Positions 23,996-36,294 of a DNA stretch of 64,000 nt are shown here, piece after piece. The translations under genes were made by a program, and so were the position numbers. The stretch spans positions 1,904,501 to 1,968,500 of the forward strand of contig JAJTWR010000159.1 in assembly GCA_021613335.1 (NCBI GenBank), in the 5' to 3' direction. Source of the DNA: Whitmania pigra (lineage: Eukaryota; Annelida; Clitellata; Hirudinida; Haemopidae). Under the pieces are notes generated by a model. The model was not told the origin of the DNA, made no database searches, and saw nothing but the letters and a program-made list of their open reading frames with translations. Each line of letters begins with the position of its first letter. Within the stretch, counting starts at the first letter, position 1.

Positions 23996-26900
23996 ATGGA
24001 TTATTCGCTAGAGAGTTTTGAAAGATTTTTTAAGGATTTTGGTGTTTCGTTTGATCCAAGTCTTCATGCAATTTGTAATTAATTTTCGATAATTCTTGAA
24101 TTTTAATTTCGTGCTTATTTTTTGCCCAAATTCTGGTTGACACATGGAGTGAAACTGTCAATAATATTTTAGGGATATTGTAGTGTTTCTCCCGATAATT
24201 GATTTCTACAGATGTTGCATTACTTAAAATCAGTGATGATACTAAATTAAATTCTGAAAAAAGTTGGTAATGCTTTATGTAGGCGAAGAAATGTGCAGGT
24301 CAAACAATCTTGAAACAGATGCTTTTTGTGAGAATTGGCTTGCATATAAATTCTCCAATCAGAAACATCAAGAAATGAATGCAACATCTTTGGAAGCCTT
24401 TGGTAGATATGTGAGTGGTTTTTTTACTTTTTGTACATTTTTCAGAATAAGGCTTGAAGTTGATGTTATAGCTTTCAGAAAAAACTTCAAAAGCCCTTGA
24501 AACTCCCAAAGGAAACAAAATGATGATGTAAATTTTTGTAATTTTTAACAAATTGCATTGTTTGTTAAAATTCATCTTGTTAAAATCATTTTTGTAGGAA
24601 TGGACTAGCAAGTCCTTATACTCCAAACTCAGCAAAGGTATCATCACGACATTGATATTTCAATTTATTGATATTGTGGACTTTATTATGCATGGTGATG
24701 ATTATGATTATCATTTACAGAAACGACTCAGGTCAACACCAGAGCCAGAGTCAGCAAGTAAGAGACGAATCATGACTAATCCTGCTGATGGCACCCCGTT
24801 AAGGTTAAGACAACCTTTGCTTTGTGTTGATTCATTATCACATTTACATCGGTTATTACAGTTTTAAATAATAACCTGGGCAATATTTCCAATTGCTTCA
24901 TGACAAGCTACATCATTAATTATAATATTTGACAATTGTTGCAATAAATTGCAAATTAGATGAATTCATAAACAAATTTCTTTTAAACATAAAATCTTTT
25001 TTCAGAGCACCTCCCAATGCAGACACTCCTTCAGGGAAATATTCCACTCGCAAGAATAAAGGTCAAATTGTGACGTCAAATGTCGAAGGATGCAAGAGAC
25101 TGCACTGGGGCAGATCCAGAAATGAGGGTGAGGCTCAGATCAGCTTGAGGGGTGCAGAAGTTGTGCTGGAGAATTTCAAGTACATGTACTTGAATGACGA
25201 CATCAAAGTGACAGGCGAGTGAAGAGTGACTTGCATTCGAATCGGGTGCTATGTATTCAAACATTATTTCTTGTCATCAGTTTTGAATGAAATGATCACC
25301 AATGTGATCGAAAAGGTCAACAAGATGGATAACATTCCACCAGTCGGTGAAATTGGTGTCGCGTTTCAGGTTTGTTTTCCTACTTCTCAGAGTCTCGTGT
25401 TGAATCGATACAACGATAATTATTATTAATTAACGTAACATTAAAATCCATCGATGTAATATATAGAATGCAAAATATTAAAATGTTACTTATTCTGATG
25501 TTTCTTCAGGAGCCACGAATTGTTGTCGGTAGAATTTGCATTGATGGAGAAAAGCAAATATGTCTCGAGGAGGGGAACACAGGAACTATTTTGCCCCTGT
25601 CTCTTGCTTCTCTTGATGAGTTTTTTCTTTTTCCAGGAGAGGTTTATTATTATTTATTATTAATAATTAATTTTTTATTATTTTAATAATTGTTTCAGTG
25701 AAATAATTACTAAATTGTTGTGTCAATGATTATTTTAATTACAATTGTGGTAATTCTCAGAGTCTCATTTCACAGATAAAATCTCTAATTATAACAAACC
25801 GATTTAATTCTGAAATCTGTAAACTAAATCTTAATCCCTACCTCAGATTCCAAGAACTTTGACAATTTATTACCTCCTATTAAACTTTTTCTCCTCGCTT
25901 TCGATTTCTCAAACTAGATCTGCCCGAGCGATGATGAACTTAGTTTTCGCGTTTAAGTTTATTTTTCGATCGTGTTAGAGGCTTCGGCCCTTCGTTCGTG
26001 TCTTTAAATAAATAAATAAATAAATAAATAAAAATAATAGAATTTGATGGCATCAGAAGTAGAATTGATTTTCAATTCTTGTTTAAATTTACTTACTGTG
26101 ATTTTGGTGATCAATTTTTATTATTAACGACATGCATAAATGTATTTTCTGTTAGAAATCCATCACATATTTCACACAAATCTTTTAAAATATTTTTATG
26201 AATAATTTCTTCAGATTGTTGCCTTGGAGTGCACAAACATTACAGGGAAATGTTTGAGTGTTTTGAAGGTGATTGAGGTGGGAATTGTTCACATTTTGGT
26301 TGATTTTGAGTGTTTAAGTTAATTAACTAATAAATAATTATAATAATTAATTAATTAATAAATAATTATAATAATAATTAATTAATAAATAATTATAACA
26401 ATTAATTAATAAATAATTATAATAATTAATTAATTAATTAATAATTATAATAATTAATTAATAATGATAATAGTTAATTAATAAATAATACATTAGTTAA
26501 TTCAATCATTTATTCAGAATGCAACTCCTTCAATGCCTGAATATCATGGTGCCCAAGGTGAAGCAAAATTTTTATTGTTGTCATGTTTAATCAAATAATT
26601 TGTTTTGAAATTACTCCTATGCACGAATTTTCTAATCAATTGTAAAGAATTAAAAAAATTGATGTTTTTAGCCCTTTCCATAGTGGTGGCATCTGGACCT
26701 TTTTCCACTGGAGATGTTGTGTTCGAACCACTGGAGGATTTGATGAATTACCTGGAGAAGGAAACACCTGATGTGTGCTTATTGGTCAGTCATTGTTTAA
26801 TTACGTTTGAGCAGATGATTTTGCCAGTTCAGATGTTTCCATTCTGATTAATTTGTGGTAATGAAGGAAATATGCAAATGAAGTGAACAATTTAGTAGTG

Positions 26901-28420
26901 CCTAAATATTTCAAATTTTTTGTTTCAGTTTGGTCCTTTCATTGATTGCTCATTAGCTGAGGAGAAGGTTGAACTTTTCAACGTTTTTATGAAGAATATT
27001 TTTGAAAATATTTTGATGCTTAAGTTGATTAGAAAATCTGAGCCACAAAATCCCAAGAAAAGTCATTAATAGCTGTTTCCTGTTTCAGTGCAATGAAGAT
27101 TTTGAAGGCTTACAAAACAACATATTTGACACTTTGTCCAATGTGGCCAAGAGGTGATTAAATAATATCTTGTATTAATTCTGTAAGATTTTGAATATAT
27201 AAAACCATATTTTCAGATTGGGTCTTAAATTTGTTCTTGTGCCGTCTCAGAGGGACTTTCTCCATGAACCTGTGTTTCCCCAGCCACCATTCAGGAACTT
27301 TTCACCTGTGAGGAGACTGCATCATTCCAATCAATGATGTTCAATAATAATATTTAATAGTTGCTTATTTCAATGCATTTGAAGTGGATTACTGTTTGAG
27401 AGAGTTATTTTCAAAAGTATTCAATAATAATGATAGTAGCATTGTCTAAATATTTTAGTATTTTAGAAATATTTTAGTTATTTTAGTAAATAATTACAGC
27501 TAATTTGTCTTCTTCAGGACGTGTTATGCGTATCCGATCCATGCACGTTGAACATCGACGGTCTCGTTGTCGGGGTGACCTCCACTGACATTTTGTTCGA
27601 CCTCAACAAAGAAGTTGTTTCAAAGTTTGTTTTCAATCGATTTGTCAATCAATCAAAAATTATTCCAAGCTGCCGATTTATATTAAAACAAGAATTTTAG
27701 CTCTGACCATTTTAAGATAAAAGACATTGATTTGTAATAAGTTTTTGATCGGATAGTTTTTATTTTGAAGGACGCAGATGTCTGTCAACAGGGTCTCAAG
27801 GCTTGCTCAGTGCCTTCTTAATCAACAAAAGTAGGTTCCTATTTCAAGTTAACTGTTAAAGTTAATCGCACGACGATGCAATATTTCCAGTTATTATCCT
27901 CTTTATCCTCCATCGCTCAATGTCAACCTTGACCTAGAGGCATTCCAGAAATATGGAAGCATGGATGTTTGTCCACACGTTCTTATCACACCGTCAGAAC
28001 TCAGTTGCTTCATCAAGGTTAATAAATTCAATAACGACAACTATAATATTAACTACGTATGTTATTTATAATTTTAGTATAATTAATTCATTTGTTTCAT
28101 GTATATTACTCATTTGTGATGCTGGTAAGTATTGCTTGTTCAAATCAAAGCCTTTGCTTGATCTGCTTTTATTTGTGATGGTGATGGTAATAGTTAAAGT
28201 AGTTTTTAAACTGTATGGTTTAAATGATAATCTTTGACTGATTTGTGGAAATTAATCTAAAATGACAATGCCGTTTTACTGACAGACAGTGGAGGGAACA
28301 ACTTGCATAAATCCAGGGAGACTTGCGAAGATGCAGGCTGGAGGAACGTTTTGTCGGATGTTTGTTCACCCGGGAAGTCGATCTGCTCCTGAAATTGAAG
28401 CTGAAGTCGTCAGAATCTAG
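23996..28420 (+). CDS. POLA2: DNA polymerase alpha subunit B (POLA2)
   Basis: POLA2 is the regulatory B subunit of the polymerase alpha-primase complex, which lays the RNA-DNA primers of replication. The start MDYSLESFERFFKDFGVSFD and the exon with AFCENWLAYKFSN form the N-terminal domain. The linker has KRLRSTPEPESASKRR, then GKYSTRKNKGQIVTS (about 25030-25080), a strong match to the family. The OB-fold exons include EPRIVVGRICID and LFPGE. The phosphodiesterase-like domain gives VVASGPFSTGDVVFEPL (26690), PDVCLLFGPF across an intron, FVLVPSQRDFLHEPVFPQPP (27230) and LNIDGLVVGVTSTDILF (27550). YYPLYPP is at about 27895. The last exon has INPGRLAKMQAGGTFCRM and ends EAEVVRI, close to the human C-terminus VVRI. 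B subunits keep an inactive metallophosphatase fold. About 14 exons; no disruption seen. Exon joints near 24060-24280 are not fully resolved. Confidence 0.93.
25915..26036 (+). mobile_element. LINE 3' terminus with TAAA tail in a POLA2 intron
   Basis: A TTAGAGGCTTCGGCCCTTCG segment, which can form a small GGC-TTC-GGCC hairpin, is followed by about seven TAAA units. Hairpin plus simple repeat is a common 3' end of CR1/L2/jockey-type LINEs. It lies between POLA2 exons ending near 25640 and starting near 26215. No RT is recognisable upstream, so it is a short 5'-truncated insertion. Confidence 0.45.
26320..26490. repeat. TTAATTAATAAATAATTATAA satellite-like AT array in a POLA2 intron
   Basis: About seven diverged copies of an ATAATTATAATAATTAATTA-like unit (period about 25-30) fill this intron segment. 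It is non-coding. Confidence 0.75.
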
Positions 28421-29329
28421 TTCCTGGTGGAAATTGGAGTTTTATAAATTAGACTTGTTTGTTGGAGTCAAACTTTTGAAGTAATATAAAAGACACAAAT
28501 TATCTGAAACCCAGTAATACTTCAGATCAGTGGTTTAGACAAAGTTTTGTTTACCTTAAATAATCAATGATGGTCATTTGTTTTCTTGGTTGCATGGCAT
28601 CAAAGCGTTGAGACTGCTCGATGACAGCACGACATTTGGGCGCTCGAGTGTTCGTTTTTTTTTAGATTTTCATCTTTATAACGTTTTTACAACGCTGTAA
28701 ACATGTGAGACGAATATTCCAGAGCTTCCAAACAGATTAGCAAGACTAAATGTCGCATGAGCGCGTACGGCCATCTAAATTAGATTTAATTTGCGAGCAA
28801 TTGTTGGGATTTGCGGGAGTCATTATGCCCATAAGCCTATAAGTATTTTCCTATTGTGCACCCAAGCCTATCTTCCTGAAAAATTCGCGACTAACAAGCT
28901 TCCTGAGTACGCGCGATAATGACGACGACGGTGACGGCGCTATTGATGATGTCATGTACCTCTTTGGAATCCGATTTTTGCGTCGGCATGTACGGGTGCC
29001 GCCTAATTTATCATTGAACTTTTTTCCAATTTGAGCGTTTTAAGCCATTTTGGTATTTATCAATTTGTACTCTGTGACACAAGTGAAGGTTGGCTGTAAA
29101 CTTTTGATCCCAGCGTTATCAATCAATGATAATGATACAAGTTTCACATTTTAAACTCATTCTCCGGCCTTCATCCTCATGTTGACGCTGTGGAAAAGTT
29201 GGGTTTTAATTAGTTATTGAAATTACTTATTGTAATATTATAATACATGATTGCAAAAGAGGGTTATTGATTATTAGTTAGTTATTGAAATAGCATATTG
29301 TAGTAATACAGTAAACACGTAGGAACAAG
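28421..29329. other. Intergenic, POLA2 3' side and 3' side of the SH3 gene
   Basis: No exon recognised. A locally GC-richer part (28600-29000) has no long frame and no RNA motif that I can name. Confidence 0.35.
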
Positions 29330-31106
29330 TTAAGCAAACCGGCTCTTCAGTTCTTCTCCAAAATTGAGTGATAGCCTTGACAGGTGCTTATCAGAGGAAG
29401 TGTTTTCCAGAGCGAGTAGAGAAGTTGTCGAGCAGTGACCATTAGATAGCGGTGATGGAAGAGTGCCGGAATTTCTTTGAAAGTTCAGCGAAACTTTATT
29501 CTTTCCGTCGAGAGCAGATGAATGAGTCTTTGATGGTTCCACTGCTCCGGCAATCTTTTGTTTCAAGGGAATTGAGGGCTTCTGTGATGGTCCCACTTTG
29601 GCTGCTTCATAATCTTCATACACTGAGCTATTGGCTTAACAAACAAATTGAAATCGAGGTTTCATTGAGCAGTTAATAATCAAGGGAATTAATTCTACAT
29701 AATATTCTACACATATTCATTTAATAAAGAAAATGTTTACATTATAATAAACATAACTATTTTCAATAAAATTATACTGTCACCGAAATATTTAATAACG
29801 CATGCGAAATATCGAAACCTGAACAGACAGGAAGATTTCCGTAAATTGAATCAAAATTTTGGGTGGAAGCCAAATCCAAATTTGATGAGGTTTTTGATTC
29901 GTCCTGATAAGAAACGCTCCCACTTTGCCGGTCCCAGTTGCTGGTTTCAATGTTCGGTTCCTGACTAGGAAGAGGAGCAGGCATTCTGCCCATCACCTTC
30001 ACTGAGTCTCGTCTTATTTTTCTTTTCGGTTTGACTTTCTTTAAAGTGCCCAAGTTAATTGTGGACAACTTCTGGATAAACTGTTTGCCTGGAAAGATAC
30101 GCTTTCCGGAACTATTCGACTTCTTTTCTTCTTCTGACAAATTGACGCTTGATCTTGTGACCAAGGAATTGTCATTGCAAACCTGTGTTTGTACGTGACA
30201 TTTGAACTTATAGATATAATATATCTTAAATACAATCATCACTGCATCATCAACCGTCATCAACGTGGGTCTGCATTAACCTCTACGTAACTTCCTGGAA
30301 AGAATCCGCTCCTGCCACCAGAGTCACCCCTCCACCAACCATTTTCCAAAGTCTCACGGACAAGCACAACTTCGCCTTTATTCAGTGACAGATCACCTTC
30401 GTACGTCGCCTCATATGCGTGCTTCACTACGCACTCTGAAAACAATTTCCATCCAATTCAACTGAAGAAGCTATGGGTGGATGAGTATATGAATAAAAGG
30501 ATGGATGAATGAATATATGAAAAATTAGATGGATGAATAAATAGTTGAATAAAAGATGGATAAAAGAATGGATGAATGAATATATGAGTAAAAGGATGAA
30601 TAAATAAATAGGTGGATAAAAGGATGGATGAATTAATAGATGGATAAGCAGATGAATTGAAAAAGGAACTGATAAACTGGTTTGTAATGCTACAGATGAT
30701 GATGGCGGTGACGACGATGTGGATGTCAGTGTCTTTTATGGTGTCTCTAACTACGAAAACAGTTCCTTAGTTTAACGGAGTGGAGTCAGCGTGAGTTTCA
30801 AATTCATTAACATTCTCAACATTTACATAAACATTTACAAAATCATTAAACTGACAAATGGTTTCTAAAAATAACTCGCCGAAGATGCTTGAGTCGTCAT
30901 CGCCATCATCATCAACATCATCACCATTGCCGTCACCGTCATCGAAATCGTCGTCATCTGTTGGATCACTGACATACATCGATGTATCCGGGGCTTGGTT
31001 CAGCTGGAAGTAATTGATAATAATTAGAAATTAATAAATACTTAAATTGTCGAGATTGATAGAGTCGACTCCATAATTACAATTACACTAGCGACCCAAT
31101 AATAAT

Positions 31107-31185
<79 letters not shown>

Positions 31186-32484
31186 TACAATAATAATAAT
31201 AATAATAATAATATACAATAATAATTTTTTTAATAATAACATAAAATAATAATAATATTACAATAATAATTTTATAAAAATAAAAGTAATTATAATATTA
31301 TAATATTATAATATTAATTATGGAGTCGACTCTATCAATCTCGACAATAATATTATAAATATTATAATTCTAATTATAATAATTTTTAATTAATAATTAA
31401 TAATGAATTATAAATATAATTAATTATTATGTTATTATATTATGATATTATTATATGATATTATATTATATTATATATATTAATATTATAATATTACAAT
31501 AATTATTAATTATATTACAATTAGTATTAATTATAATATGTTATATTATTATAATTAAATAATGAACTAAATTAACAATTGTTATAATAATTAATTATAA
31601 TATAATATTAATTATTAATTACATGATTAATTATTATTATTATTATTATTTACAATAGGAATAGCTATGATTAGTTATGAAGTATTTGTCGCACTCCTTC
31701 TCTGACGTGTGTTCTCGGGAACCATCCAATCTCTCCCGATTCCTTCTTTTCTCCTTTCAGCCATCCCTTCTTCTTCTCGCCAAGATAGTAAATTACGTCA
31801 TTGGCGAATAGATTCAATTCGTCTCTAGATGACGAGGTCAGTGGGTACATTGCAACGTATGTTTTCCTTTTGTCTGTGGAGATCAAAGTTGATTAAGAAG
31901 CCAGAAGAAATAAATTTCACTTGCAAGGTGCCATTCGCACAATGACCAAAATCCAAACGCTCCTTAGATCAAGAGCAAACCAGGTTATGAACCCAAAATC
32001 GATCTGCAATCGCTTTATTCGTCTACTTACTTTTCGAGAGGTCTGAAGTTGAATCTGTTGTTGAAAGTCGTTTCATCCCCTCGTAGGAAGCTTTCTTTTT
32101 TTCAATCTCATCAACATCTGAGCTCTCTTTTTTAAGACCTTCGTGGATGTGCTTCGACAAAGGATGAATTTCCATCTTAACGGGCTCACTCTTGGGTCTT
32201 AGATTGCCTCTTCCGAAATAGACTGAAGTGCAAATTGTTCCTTGTTTTCCACCACCTGTGGCACAACTTTCCAACCAGTGGGACATGAGATCAACAGCCT
32301 CCCTACTCAATTTACCAGCCTGGTATGCCGATTCCTGCTCGTAATAAATGTCTCCGCACCGCAACGATCCACAATTAACTTTTGCCGGAACTTCTTTTGA
32401 TGGGAAGAGGCGAACTTGTTGTTGTTGTTGTTGCTGCTGCTGTTGTTGCTGGACGTTGTCTGACTTGTTGCTAATTGATCGCAC
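29330..32484 (-). CDS. Protein with two SH3 domains, family not recognised
   Basis: Five or six exons on the minus strand. The exon 32484-32031 encodes a poly-glutamine run and then GSLRCGDIYYEQESAYQAG with charged sequence, which I do not recognise. The next exon (about 31876-31690) is an SH3 domain: YVAMYPL, DELNLFANDVI, GWLKG, IGWFPRTHV. An acidic exon near 31010 (LNQAPDTSMYVSD, then aspartate-rich) may follow. The exon at about 30435-30285 is a second SH3: AYEATYEGDLSLNKGEVV, NGWWRGD, GFFPGSYVE. Then come a basic serine-rich exon (30182-29830) and a last exon ending NFGEELKSRFA. Both SH3 domains keep the ALYDY-like, WW/WL and FP-Y motifs needed to bind proline-rich peptides. Splice phases agree for 32484 to SH3-1, SH3-1 to the acidic exon, and SH3-2 to the basic exon; two other joints are unresolved. 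It could be an intersectin-like or other adaptor, but no family fits. Confidence 0.7.
30470..30662. repeat. Imperfect GGAT/GAAT tetranucleotide array in an intron
   Basis: Degenerate GGATGAATGAATATATGAAT-like units with ATAAAAGGATGG spacers, in the intron right of the second SH3 exon. It is similar in kind to the array at 9401-9557. Confidence 0.8.
31046..31348. repeat. Perfect 34-bp inverted repeat enclosing a TAA array
   Basis: The 34 bases at 31046-31079 (starting ATTGTCGAGATTGATAGAGT) are the exact reverse complement of 31315-31348. The 235 bases between are mainly a TAA array (about 31106-31230). The arms have higher complexity than the surroundings. The whole lies in an intron of the SH3 gene. 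It could be a young MITE whose interior expanded, or a palindromic rearrangement. Confidence 0.9.
31349..31670. repeat. Very AT-rich low-complexity stretch
   Basis: TAATTATAATATTA-like sequence with almost no G or C. Intronic, non-coding. Confidence 0.7.
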
Positions 32485-33121
32485 CTTTAAATTACTTCCG
32501 ACACCTTGAATTCAGTTAAAATTTTATTGCACTTGTGAGATATTGTGTGCTTGAAAATATAAACTCACGCACAAATGTTCTGAATTAAGAATTGTAGAAA
32601 TATAAGGAATTTTAAGAATATAATAATTTATAAATTTGACGCGTTTTAATTCCGCCCATTAAAGCAGATTTTCAAGAAATAAATTATCGGTTGAAAATGC
32701 TTTTAAGACATTTTTTAATCCTTACTTTCTTTTTTAGTCCTCGCTGTCTTTCTCGATTCCCACTGAATTCATTTGATAATAATAACTGTTTAATGCGTTG
32801 CATTAATTTTAATTAACATTAATAATAGTTTTGATTATTATGGTGTTGTAAAGTTAGTGTTATAATTTTTAAATTAAATAATTACAGCAAATTGTTATCG
32901 ATATTGTTGTTATTCTTATTATCACTATTATTTGTATTATTATTTTTATATTCGCCGGTGTTTAATTATATTGTTGTTGTAACGTACAGTAAAAACTGTC
33001 AATATAGTCCTGTTTAGTTCCTGTTTCAGTGACTTTTAATAAATTTTCAGTTGACTGATAGCGATAGGTTAGAAAAGACAATAGTTGCCGTTGGAAAAGA
33101 AAATTGAGGTAATTTCTAATT

Positions 33122-33325
33122 ATGGATGAATTAATTCGATATCAAAACAAGAACTTAAAGTTAGCCGACGTCACATATCGGATATCACCGCAAGGAAAGA
33201 AGAGATTAAATATAAATGGGGAAACGAAGGAAGGAGTCAAAGCAAATGAGTATTGGCGATGTCAGTATAAGGAAGTCAATGGCAAAGTGACCCTGTCCAG
33301 CCTGGCCTTAATAAATTTACAATAA
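33122..33325 (+). CDS. Possible FLYWCH-type zinc-finger fragment
   Basis: A 67-residue frame has an order of residues like the start of a FLYWCH finger: YRISPQGKKRLNINGE, then EYWRCQYKEVNGKVT. The GKKRL...YWRC pattern fits, but the second cysteine expected just after the WRC block is absent, as are the C-terminal histidines. FLYWCH domains often come from Mutator-like transposases. This is more likely a transposon scrap or chance frame than a gene. Confidence 0.25.
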   Translation: MDELIRYQNKNLKLADVTYRISPQGKKRLNINGETKEGVKANEYWRCQYKEVNGKVTLSSLALINLQ

Positions 33326-33374
33326 TTACCAACCAAAAAGCCAGGAATAAGGCATATGAGCTTTTTTTTTTAGC

Positions 33375-33545
33375 AGTTTCACCGAATGAGTTACGTGCCT
33401 GCTTACGGCGGTAATGGCCACAGTCATGTTCGAAACCCAGCCTGCACTGCAGCCAGCGCCCTTGGAAAGGAGCGCTATATAAGTGGTTACAAGAAGTAGT
33501 CCTCTGAGGCTATGCATAAGGCGCTATATAAATGAAGTTACCGTT
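33375..33545 (+). mobile_element. SINE-like element, copy 1
   Basis: The segment contains GCGGTAATGGCCACAGTCAT followed by GTTCGAAACCC, close to an RNA polymerase III B box, then CAGCCTGC. It ends with two GCGCTATATAA blocks (33472 and 33511). A diverged match to the first part occurs in opposite orientation at 47955-48115. Two dispersed copies with a Pol III-like box suggest a tRNA-derived SINE (inference). No A box is clear. Confidence 0.45.
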
Positions 33546-33988
33546 ATAAAAAAAAAGTTTTTTTTATAAAATACAATAGCTTAGCATATTTTTTTACGTC
33601 TTATATATAAACCAATGCGCTAAATTGTCTTCTAATCATCAATTTGTATGGGTTTACTATTTCCTATGGTCTAACATAGACACCTTGATATAGGGCAAAA
33701 CTGCTTACAGGGTCATTTTTCCTTCAAAACTAGTGTCCCTATTGGCAGTTTTTATTATATTATAAATTTAAAACGAGCAATTGTTAAAAAAATATATTTT
33801 TTTAAAGTATTATTATTATTATCATTATTATTGCATTTGCCAATCACATGATATTTTATACTATAAATAATGAAAATGAAACTATAAAACAAAATTCTAG
33901 TTTTTGGCTTACTGATTAAAAACATTAATTTTACTAGAAGTGGAACGATTCAATAAAACTATTGATTGCAAATAACCTTTTCAAACAC

Positions 33989-34098
33989 CTGTGGTTTTCT
34001 CGTTACTAATAAGATGAACGAAACCAAGATGAGGATCATTATCAGGAGGATCAGTCCAAGAGTTATCGGAAGAGCCAATACAAGACCCGGGTTTCCTG
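33989..34098 (-). CDS. Transmembrane exon of an unassigned gene, perhaps the 5' part of the SH3 gene
   Basis: On the minus strand a 3' splice site TTAATCATTTAG precedes 34098 and a donor CCACAG/GTGTTT follows 33989. The 110-base exon encodes GNPGLVLALPITLGLILLIM plus ILVSFILLV, one membrane helix of about 25 residues, then TRKPQ. The charges put the C-terminus in the cytoplasm (type I). It ends in phase 0, the phase in which the exon at 32484 starts, giving KPQ joined to VRSISN. The joining is an inference from phase and order. No extracellular exons were recognised further right. Confidence 0.5.
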
Positions 34099-34339
34099 CT
34101 AAATGATTAATAATTCGTTTGCATTCATTCGCATGAGGTTTTCTCATACAAATTTAGACTTCCATAGATATCAATATTGTTATTATTATTATTTACTAAT
34201 ATTATTAAAATTAAATTTGTCGCATTTTTTAAGCCATTCCCTCAATGCTTTTCCTAATTATAACAAATTTTTTATTGTTTGGACCGTCTTAACTACAATA
34301 TTTTTGTCTGATAACATTGTTAACTGAGTTTTTTAATAA

Positions 34340-35990
34340 TTGGAAATAACTAAAATGCCACCAAAAAAGTTGAAATCGGAGGAGGGAAACGAAGCCAATC
34401 ATTTCAATATTTCCCAAATAGTTGAGGAAGTGCTTAAAAGAATGCTCCTTTTGATGAAGGGGTTTATGGAGGCCGTGTCCTATGACATAAAGTCTGAATT
34501 GAAAAAGCTAAAAGAGAAAAATGAAGATCTCAATCAGAGAATTGAGATGCTGCAGATGAAGGAACGTTCTCAAACTTTGGTGTTCAGTGGAATACCAGAG
34601 TCTTCTTTTGCTGAAGCAGCATCTACAACTGTTGATAAAAAGAAACAGAGACAGGCCTAGCAGAGAGGACACTGCCAGTGCCATAATGAAATGCTGCCAA
34701 GAAAAACTTGGCACAAATGTGTCTAGGAGTGACGTATCTACTTGTTACAGAATAACAAAAGGCAAAACCTCAAGGCACAGACCAATAGTGGTTAATTTTG
34801 GCACAAAAGGTCTGAGAGACCAAATCATAGAACCATAAAAGCTGTTAAGAGGATCCAACGTTGGACGTTTTATAAATGAGCAATTGACTAAAGAGAATGC
34901 TCACATATTTTGAATGCAGACAATTGGTCAAACAGATAAAAATAAGCAACACTTGGACAGACAATGTTATGGAGTACATCAAGAAATCTGAACTCTTGAA
35001 TGAAGTTCCACTAAAAATATCTTCGCTGGAAGATCTGGAGAAGTTGTAAAGGATACCAAAGAAGATTGTTTTGAATTTGATTTGAATTTTAGTCATGATA
35101 ACAAGTTTAATCCTATTTGTCTTTCTAATGATGTTTACACCATACCACCCTCCTTGCTGAACTCAAAGGCTAAATTGTCATTATTACATACCAATTGTCC
35201 TAGTTTATTAGTTAAGATACATGATGTTGGGCTTCTTGTTAAACTATTTGGTGCAAATATAATTGCACTTACTGAAACTTGGATGGATGCCAATACGGAA
35301 AATTGTGTTTCTGTAAAAGATTATAAATTTATCTCCAAAAGTGAAGTGGTTAACGGAGGCGGAGGAATTGTTTTTTTTACTTTCAGAAAATATTTCATTT
35401 CAGGTTATTGACCCAATTTCTATTAACATTTCTGTTACTTTGTTTGAGTTTCTGTTACTATAAATGTTGGTGTTGTTTATAGACACCGTGATTGTAATTT
35501 AAATTTATTTAGCGTTGAGTTTTTTAATTTGTTGAATTATTTTAAAAATAGACAAATTTTTCTCTTTGGTGATTTTAACATTTATTTTTTAACTGCTTCT
35601 TTACATCAATCATCATCACAATTTTATAATAACATTGCTCTTTAACTCCTGTATTTACAAATCCCACAAGAATTACTCCACTCTCATCAACTTTTAAACA
35701 AGGAACTTTGCAACATTAATAACTGGATCATTGCTAATCCATTTCACATTTCACTTAACATAGCCAAATCAAATTTCACTATTTTTCATTCTCCAAAAAA
35801 GGCCATACTTTATGATTTCCCCCTTCCATAAATAATATTGATCTTATAAGTGTCACTAGCTTTCGTTATCCTTAAGGCTTCGCTTCCTTAAGGCTGATCC
35901 ATGAGTTCTTTATTAATCTGTCTGTTGGTTTTGTGTTTGCTTTGTTTCTTTCATTTTGATGATTAATAAATTTGCTCAAAAAAAAAAAAT
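34340..35990 (+). mobile_element. LINE copy 1 (two-ORF type), internally deleted, with poly(A)
   Basis: The first ORF (34340-34835, one frame change near 34650) is lysine-rich and coiled coil, with VFSGIPESS and RHRPIVVNF, as in ORF1 proteins of CR1/jockey/L1-type LINEs. From 35085 the endonuclease start reads LSLLHTNCPSLLVKIHD, ALTETWMDAN and GGGGIVFF. At about 35650 the frame passes straight to an RT C-terminal segment, NINNWIIANPFHISLN and FTIFHSPKKA. Most of the endonuclease and the whole RT palm are therefore missing. A CCTTAAGG-loop-CCTTAAGG hairpin lies at 35870-35893 and a 12-A tail at about 35978. It is the same family as the next element. Confidence 0.85.
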
Positions 35991-36294
35991 TAAATCATAT
36001 TATCATATTATTTATCACTTTAGATAATGTTGTTAATAACAACTTGTTATATTAAATGGTAAAATTTCTGTTAAGGAATAATAAAGATAAGGAGTGAATG
36101 AAAACACTAAACTTACAAAATGAAGCGATTACAGAACTTCAAAGTTGCCAGCCATCCACGCGAAGATAAAACATTCTTTTCACGAATTGATTAATAAAGA
36201 AGAGTCGTAGCTTTATTTATTTGATTAGTCTTATCTGATCTTAAATTGATTTATTGTTACTTTAACAATTACTCGATTAAATAAGAAGAAGGAA
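35991..36294. other. Spacer between two LINE copies
   Basis: AT-rich sequence without a recognisable feature. Confidence 0.4.

Noticed and set aside
24250..24282. A 16-base intron (GTAATGCTTTATGTAG) in POLA2
   Set aside because: Too short for normal splicing, and the reading of neighbouring N-terminal exons is uncertain; more likely the exon joints are misread here.
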